Shown: piece after piece, positions 32,634 through 36,818 of the stretch | How positions within the stretch are numbered: the first letter of the stretch is position 1 | Layout: each line of letters starts with the position of its first letter | NCBI GenBank assembly: GCA_029004695.1 | Contig: JAQVZB010000001.1 | Span: forward strand, 1 to 36,818 | DNA length: 36,818 nt | Reading direction: 5' to 3' | Origin: Bacilli bacterium | Lineage (GTDB): Bacteria; Bacillota_I; Bacilli_A; RF39; UBA660 | Position numbers and translations under genes: made by a program | The notes under the pieces: generated by a model | The model's input: the letters and a program-made list of their open reading frames with translations, nothing else | The model's database searches: none | Told to the model about the DNA's origin: nothing

Positions 32634-34074
32634 AAACAACTGTTACTTCAATCATAATTTGTTCAGCATAATTACCGGCCCAATCACTAACATTATATGT
32701 TACATAATATACTCCCGGAACATTTGTATCAACTGGATTAATAATTTGAATCTTTCTAGTTATATCTTCAGTAATATCATTACCATCTAAATCTTCCGAA
32801 ATCTTGTCAGTTGCAGTTGCAGTAGGAACAATAAATGTTTCTCCTTGATTTATCGTTATTTCTCTTATATCAGGATCAATCGAAATTATTGGTTTCCATA
32901 CATCTATTTCAACTTCTCCAGCCTCATAATAAATTTCCGAAGCCGAAAATCTTTCTTTTGTAAATCCAAACTGAACTTCGATTTTTTTTCCAATCGAAGC
33001 ATATTCATAATTATCAATATCTTGTCCTTCAATATAAACATAAACTCTTATTTTAGTAATACTATTAGGAGCTAAAGTAAAAATTTCTAATCTATTAGTT
33101 CCAGTTTCATCTCTCATTGTATCAGTAAAATATGACATACTAGTTAATTTATTACTATATATATATCCATTATATGAAGACCCATCATATATATCGACAT
33201 TATCAGCTGATCCAATTGAACTATTTACTACATATGTTGGATATGCAGTACCATCTTGAATTAGATTACAAGAACCTGAATATGATTTAGGATTCCTTAC
33301 ATCTGAACCGATTCTTTTTTTACAGACTGTATTATACCAACTTATAGCATTTGCGTGATGATATTTATCATTAGGTTCCCAAATAGCAGCATTTCGGCAA
33401 ATACCAGTAACTTCATTTGTATCAGAACAAGTAATCGATGTTATAGTACTAGGATTAGTTGTTTTAGCAATAACTCTACCTATATGAGCAAAAGCAACTC
33501 TTACCGAATTTTCAATTCCTGTATTAGGTACCCCACTTGCAGCAACTCCAGCTTCAGAATCTATTGTTAAATAGATAGCTTCTTCATCAAGGATATTTAA
33601 ATTTTTAAAATATTGCTTCCCCGAAAAGTTTTTAATAAATACATCAAAAGCTACATAACCTTCTTGTTCTTTTACTCCAGAGTTATTTACTCTACTAGCT
33701 AGTAATCTAAAGCCTCCCGGAGTTGCTGTTAAACTAGCTTTTTCATAAAATATTAATCTTGAAGATACCTGACTAACTTCACCCATACTAGACATCGGTA
33801 TTAAACCTTTCCCTCCCCAAGAATTTGTATTTCCAGGGTAAGTTTTATCATGATTAGCCTCTGATATTATAACTTCATCTGACCATGTCTTTCCATCTAA
33901 TGATATTAATAAGCTATCAGTGGTAGCTATTTCAATATCAAAACTAGAAATATTTACAGTACGCATTCCAATATACCAGGCATATGTCGCAACCGAAATT
34001 AGCAATGTTGTTATACCAAAAATAAATACAATATGTCTAATTTTAGAGTGATTTGTTTTATCTAATTTAATCAT
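32632..34074 (-). CDS. TasA-like pilin paralogue with C-terminal cadherin/Ig-like domain
   Basis: A 480-aa exported protein, third member of the close set. The signal segment (10-32) ends in VATYAWYIGMRTVNI. The core blocks are GLIPMSSMG, YEKASLTATPGGFRLLASR, GYVAFDVFIKNFSG, EEAIYLTIDSEA, NTGIENSVRVAFAHIGRV, AISWYNTVC and VYIEGQDIDNYE. A C-terminal module (about 395-480), with PIISIDPDIREITINQGE, IINPVDTNVPGVYYVTYNV and DWAGNYAEQ, resembles the DUF5011/HYR domain of the 511-aa protein but is clearly diverged. It is the first gene of the fibre set, has its own promoter and terminator, and has AAAGAGG before ATG 34074. Confidence 0.8.
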   Translation of the reverse strand: MIKLDKTNHSKIRHIVFIFGITTLLISVATYAWYIGMRTVNISSFDIEIATTDSLLISLDGKTWSDEVIISEANHDKTYPGNTNSWGGKGLIPMSSMGEVSQVSSRLIFYEKASLTATPGGFRLLASRVNNSGVKEQEGYVAFDVFIKNFSGKQYFKNLNILDEEAIYLTIDSEAGVAASGVPNTGIENSVRVAFAHIGRVIAKTTNPSTITSITCSDTNEVTGICRNAAIWEPNDKYHHANAISWYNTVCKKRIGSDVRNPKSYSGSCNLIQDGTAYPTYVVNSSIGSADNVDIYDGSSYNGYIYSNKLTSMSYFTDTMRDETGTNRLEIFTLAPNSITKIRVYVYIEGQDIDNYEYASIGKKIEVQFGFTKERFSASEIYYEAGEVEIDVWKPIISIDPDIREITINQGETFIVPTATATDKISEDLDGNDITEDITRKIQIINPVDTNVPGVYYVTYNVSDWAGNYAEQIMIEVTVV

Positions 34075-34097
34075 TACAACCTCTTTATCTTATTTAC

Positions 34098-34126
34098 ATG
34101 TTATCATAATCGAAATTGGCGGTCAA
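34098..34126 (-). promoter_or_regulatory. Promoter of the 480-aa pilin gene
   Basis: On the minus strand there is a -35 TTGACC (34121-34126), a 17-bp spacer and a -10 TAACAT (34098-34103) in the extended context TATGATAACAT. It abuts the end of the DUF2207 gene. No TTCGACA box is found upstream. Confidence 0.6.
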
Positions 34127-34133
34127 TAAGTCT

Positions 34134-35798
34134 TTAGCGAAAACCTCCGCCTCCTCCGCCACCACCGAACGAACCACCACCGCCGCCACCAGATGAGAAT
34201 CCGCCACCACCAGATGAATAACTATGAGCTTTATTATAAGCAGTAGAAGCACTATGTAATGCATCATAAGAAAAAGTATTAATAAAAATAATATCTGAAT
34301 AATCCATCTCTTTTATAAGCTCTGGATAAAGTTTTTTAAATTCGGAAGCAATTTTTTTTGCTATTCCAAATATTTGCGCGTATTGTAAATAATATTCCCA
34401 TAAATGGACTTCTAAAACTGATTTATCTTCCATAGAAGCAAAATCTTCCAAAAATTTCTTAAGCCCAGCTAATTTTTTTGCTTCTTCATATATTTCATTT
34501 GTTTCCAAATAAGTAGTAAATAATTTTTTTTCTTTAATTAATAAATTATTCTTTAAACAAAATTCTTTTTGTTCTTCTCTTACCAAATTAAACCAATCTA
34601 AAATATTATCATAATTTTTTTGACAATACTTTTCGAATTCTTTTGATTCTAATACGCCATCTTCACTTGCCGAATACATATAATTATAAATTCTAGATTC
34701 TAAATCATGATTTGTTAAAGCGTGTTCGTTTAATTTAATGTAAGTTTCTTCTCGGGTCTTAAATATGGTTTTTTCTTCTCTTTTTTCAATCGATATATAT
34801 CCTTTTTTAATCCAACTTAGTAATACTGAGCCAAAAAAATCGGCTTCTTTTTTATTTAATTTATAACTATCAGCCATAAAAAAGGCATAATAAATATTTT
34901 TGTTGCATGGAATATCACGATAATAACTTAAATCTTTCGTAAACTTTCCTTTTGATATCCTTTTTTTAAAATTTTTCCTTGTATTATTACGAATTGAATT
35001 AAAAACTTTGAATATAACAATGAAAACTATTACTATAATAATATAACTTCCTAATACTTCTAAGAAACTAAATTCATCTTTTTCATATTTAGTTGAACCT
35101 TTTTCAGCCATATCAAAATAATAACTAAAATCATTATCAACTTTATTATTTGTATTAAACATCCCTTGAGGTAACTTTATTAAAATAGTCATATATTCAT
35201 TAGATGATAAGTTACCATCACTATTCATTTCAATATTGCCATTATAAACATAAGTTGTCCCACCATAATTACCATAACCCCATACAGCAATATCATCACT
35301 AAATTTAATATTTGATCTTATAACAATGTTAACTTCATTAGGAGCTAATGATAAATCATAAGGTATAAGCGTCCAATAAATTATTTGACTATCAGTTAAA
35401 TCAACTACCAAATTAGTTATTTGATATTTTAAAGTATAGATTCTATTACCATATTCACTTATTCCCCAACATAATTCAATACCATCTTCTATATAATTAA
35501 ATCCATTTTTATAAGACTTATCAGAAAAAGAGCCCTTAACATACCAATTTGGAATAAACTTATATAAATTATTTTTTTCATCATTTACAGTAAAATTTTT
35601 TATTTCAGAATTTCCTAAATTATAATAAGGTTTATATCCTTCAGTACCGTTATTTATATTAACATCCCATATTTCTGTGACATTAGCGTTTCCTTCTTGA
35701 TCAAGATAAATATCCATCTTAATATTATTTATTGAATCAGCTTCGACATTAATAACAAAGCTAAAAATTAAAAACATAATTAAAAATATTTTTTTCAT
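34134..35798 (-). CDS. DUF2207 membrane protein with Gly-rich tail
   Basis: A 554-aa protein. A cleavable signal (1-20, ending VEA) is followed by the DUF2207 outer domain: IKMDIYLDQEGNANVTEIWDV, then PYYNLGNSEIKNFTVND. A membrane helix lies at about 244-267 and a cytoplasmic domain with KYISIEKREEKT (winged-helix-like) follows. The end is a Ser/Gly-rich tail, SYSSGGGGFSSGGGGG and further Gly with GGFR at the terminus, as usual in this family. The function of the family is unknown. ATGGAGGAC precedes ATG 35798. It is monocistronic and next to the pilin genes, but association with them is not shown. Confidence 0.82.
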   Translation of the reverse strand: MKKIFLIMFLIFSFVINVEADSINNIKMDIYLDQEGNANVTEIWDVNINNGTEGYKPYYNLGNSEIKNFTVNDEKNNLYKFIPNWYVKGSFSDKSYKNGFNYIEDGIELCWGISEYGNRIYTLKYQITNLVVDLTDSQIIYWTLIPYDLSLAPNEVNIVIRSNIKFSDDIAVWGYGNYGGTTYVYNGNIEMNSDGNLSSNEYMTILIKLPQGMFNTNNKVDNDFSYYFDMAEKGSTKYEKDEFSFLEVLGSYIIIVIVFIVIFKVFNSIRNNTRKNFKKRISKGKFTKDLSYYRDIPCNKNIYYAFFMADSYKLNKKEADFFGSVLLSWIKKGYISIEKREEKTIFKTREETYIKLNEHALTNHDLESRIYNYMYSASEDGVLESKEFEKYCQKNYDNILDWFNLVREEQKEFCLKNNLLIKEKKLFTTYLETNEIYEEAKKLAGLKKFLEDFASMEDKSVLEVHLWEYYLQYAQIFGIAKKIASEFKKLYPELIKEMDYSDIIFINTFSYDALHSASTAYNKAHSYSSGGGGFSSGGGGGGSFGGGGGGGGFR

Positions 35799-35835
35799 AA
35801 ATGTCCTCCATATTATATTTATATTAACATATTCA

Positions 35836-35860
35836 ATAAAAAAAAGAATCAGATTCTTTT
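35836..35860 (-). terminator. Terminator of the RsgI-like gene
   Basis: On the minus strand AAAAGAATC/GATTCTTTT (35852-35860, 35842-35850) separated by one base (about 7 pairs in practice) is followed by TTTTTTTT. Confidence 0.65.
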
Positions 35861-35869
35861 AAAATTAAT

Positions 35870-36619
35870 TTAATAATTTTTTCGGTTTTTTGAAGTTTGT
35901 TGTACTTGTTGTGTTTGTTGTACTTGTTTAGTTGTTTGCACTTTTTGTCCTTGTTTTAAACTTGCTTTTTTTAATGTTAATTCAGATTTTCTTTCTTCAC
36001 TGGTTTGATTTTTTATTTCTTCAGCTGATTCTCTACGTTGAATTGATGCATTTTTAATATACTTTTGAATATCTTTTACAGATCGATTTATTAAATCTTC
36101 TAATTTTAAATCTTGATTTAATTCTAATGCTTTAGATATTATTAGCATTTTACCATCACTTATATTATAAGAAGCAGCTGATGCTTTCATATCTTCAGTA
36201 ACACCTTTTACAGTAAGTACCGCATTATATGATTTAGCTTGAATATGAGCTTCTATTTTTGCTTTAAGCTTGTTTTCTAGTTTTAATCTTTGTTCTTCGT
36301 TTTGATTAATTACGTTAAGTTCAATTTCATTATTTAATTTTCCAATTTCAATTGTTTCATCGATTATAGTTTCAGTTACTTCCTCTAATGGTTTTCCAAC
36401 TAAATTTAAATCTGAAATTACAATATCAGCATCTTCATTAAGTGGATTAACTTCACGTACTATTTCTTTATAATCAACTGCAAGTTCTACTTCAGGATTG
36501 ATTTTTAATATAATATAGCTATATTCCTTACTATTAGTTTTGTTTAAAAACAAAAAACCTACTACTCCTCCTAAAATTAAAGCTAAAATCGCTAATGAAA
36601 TAATAATTACCTTTTTCAT
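35870..36619 (-). CDS. RsgI-like membrane protein without anti-sigma domain
   Basis: A 249-aa protein. An N-terminal membrane helix (4-26) precedes the RsgI middle domain: YIILKINPEVELAVDYKEIVREVNPLNEDADIVISDL and the typical GKPLEEVTETIIDETIEIG (about residues 33-95). A helical part follows, then a Gln/Thr/Lys-rich tail (TTKQVQQTQQVQQT). The N-terminal cytoplasmic RsgI domain that binds a SigI factor is missing, as the protein starts directly at the helix. It may be a sensor or structural derivative. AGGAGG precedes ATG 36619. It has no neighbour that looks like sigI in the window. Confidence 0.7.
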   Translation of the reverse strand: MKKVIIISLAILALILGGVVGFLFLNKTNSKEYSYIILKINPEVELAVDYKEIVREVNPLNEDADIVISDLNLVGKPLEEVTETIIDETIEIGKLNNEIELNVINQNEEQRLKLENKLKAKIEAHIQAKSYNAVLTVKGVTEDMKASAASYNISDGKMLIISKALELNQDLKLEDLINRSVKDIQKYIKNASIQRRESAEEIKNQTSEERKSELTLKKASLKQGQKVQTTKQVQQTQQVQQTSKNRKNY

Positions 36620-36687
36620 AAATCCTCCTATATTTTATATATCATTTTTTTTAATAAAATACAATGTTATTAAATGAACTTGAAGAT

Positions 36688-36714
36688 TTAAAAAAGTAGA
36701 TATTATCTACTTTT
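36688..36714 (-). terminator. Terminator of the gene at the right edge
   Basis: On the minus strand AAAAGTAGA/TCTACTTTT (36706-36714, 36692-36700) with a 5-nt loop is followed by TTT. Confidence 0.7.
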
Positions 36715-36721
36715 AATTCAC

Positions 36722-36818
36722 TTAAAATTTTAAGGTTACATTTTCTTTTTCAGCTTCTAGAGCTTCAAAAAATTCTCTCGCTTCAAATTTAAATAAATTT
36801 GCAACTATATTAACAGGA
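36722..36818 (-). CDS. C-terminal 31 residues of an unrecognised gene (partial)
   Basis: An open frame enters from the right edge and ends at TAA 36722-36724. The visible residues begin PVNIVANLFKFEAREFFEAL and end AEKENVTLKF. This looks like a real coding end, because it has a terminator 8 bp behind it and a codon use like the neighbours. The fragment is too short to identify. Confidence 0.6.
   Translation of the reverse strand, partial: PVNIVANLFKFEAREFFEALEAEKENVTLKF

Noticed and set aside
1..36818. Use of TGA as a Trp codon (Mycoplasma code)
   Set aside because: Full-length conserved proteins are read through with only TGG for Trp, and the only clear TGA stop (6381-6383) fits a normal ATGA overlap. 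A code-4 genome this rich in A+T would use TGA inside genes.
1..36818. CRISPR arrays or long tandem repeats
   Set aside because: No regularly spaced direct repeats were found by eye; the repeated protein blocks of the pilin genes are diverged paralogues, not arrays.

Overview
The window is about three quarters A+T, and almost every gene lies on the minus strand. Trp is encoded by TGG throughout, and no TGA occurs inside any gene, so the standard bacterial code applies rather than the Mycoplasma code. Genes of Bacilli type (cvfD, yutD, yunB, cotJB-cotJC, RsgI-like) with extreme A+T suggest an uncultured, Mollicutes-like member of the Bacilli (RF39-type) that keeps some sporulation genes. The lineage is an inference from gene content.

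Left part, 1-8.6 kb, housekeeping and sporulation. It holds the end of a tRNA-Leu(UAA) with a strong promoter, an S1-domain protein (CvfD/YugI), an Nfu-type Fe-S carrier, a possible CotS/YsxE-like protein, three small cytoplasmic proteins including YutD, a tail-anchored protein, YunB, a second C-terminally anchored protein and a 4Fe-4S ferredoxin. Then come a 251-bp IS3-like remnant, TrmL, a membrane-anchored thioredoxin-fold protein, and the cotJ pair, in which a CotJA-like stretch is fused to CotJB. At 8.07-11.16 kb lie a UPF0316 membrane protein and a Ca2+-type P-type ATPase.

Centre and right, 11.3-34.1 kb, a large surface-fibre island. At least nine exported proteins start with a hydrophobic segment ending in a TasA/camelysin-like (SipW-dependent) motif such as TYAWF. 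They include three close paralogues of 428, 511 and 480 aa, more distant relatives of 357 and 230 aa, three smaller or composite members, and a 1220-class giant with GLUG-like and Ig-like regions. The processing side has an intact SipW-type signal peptidase, a SipW-type peptidase fused to a ~540-residue presumably cytoplasmic region, and a signal-peptidase-like protein without catalytic residues. Inside the same operon sit a membrane-anchored McrB-like AAA+ ATPase and a DUF2357-like protein. A cytoplasmic 542-aa protein and a 46-aa protein belong to the neighbouring pilin operon. My reading is that these genes make, process and perhaps assemble or anchor a multi-component TasA-like fibre under ATPase control. 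Promoters of four transcription units share an extended -10 motif TGATAANAT, and three carry an upstream TTCGACA box.

Right end, 34.1-36.8 kb: a DUF2207 membrane protein with a Gly-rich tail, an RsgI-like membrane protein lacking the N-terminal anti-sigma domain, and the C-terminal end of an unrecognised gene. No gene-free stretch exceeds 300 bases; the largest (about 265 bp at 5609-5874) is the IS remnant.
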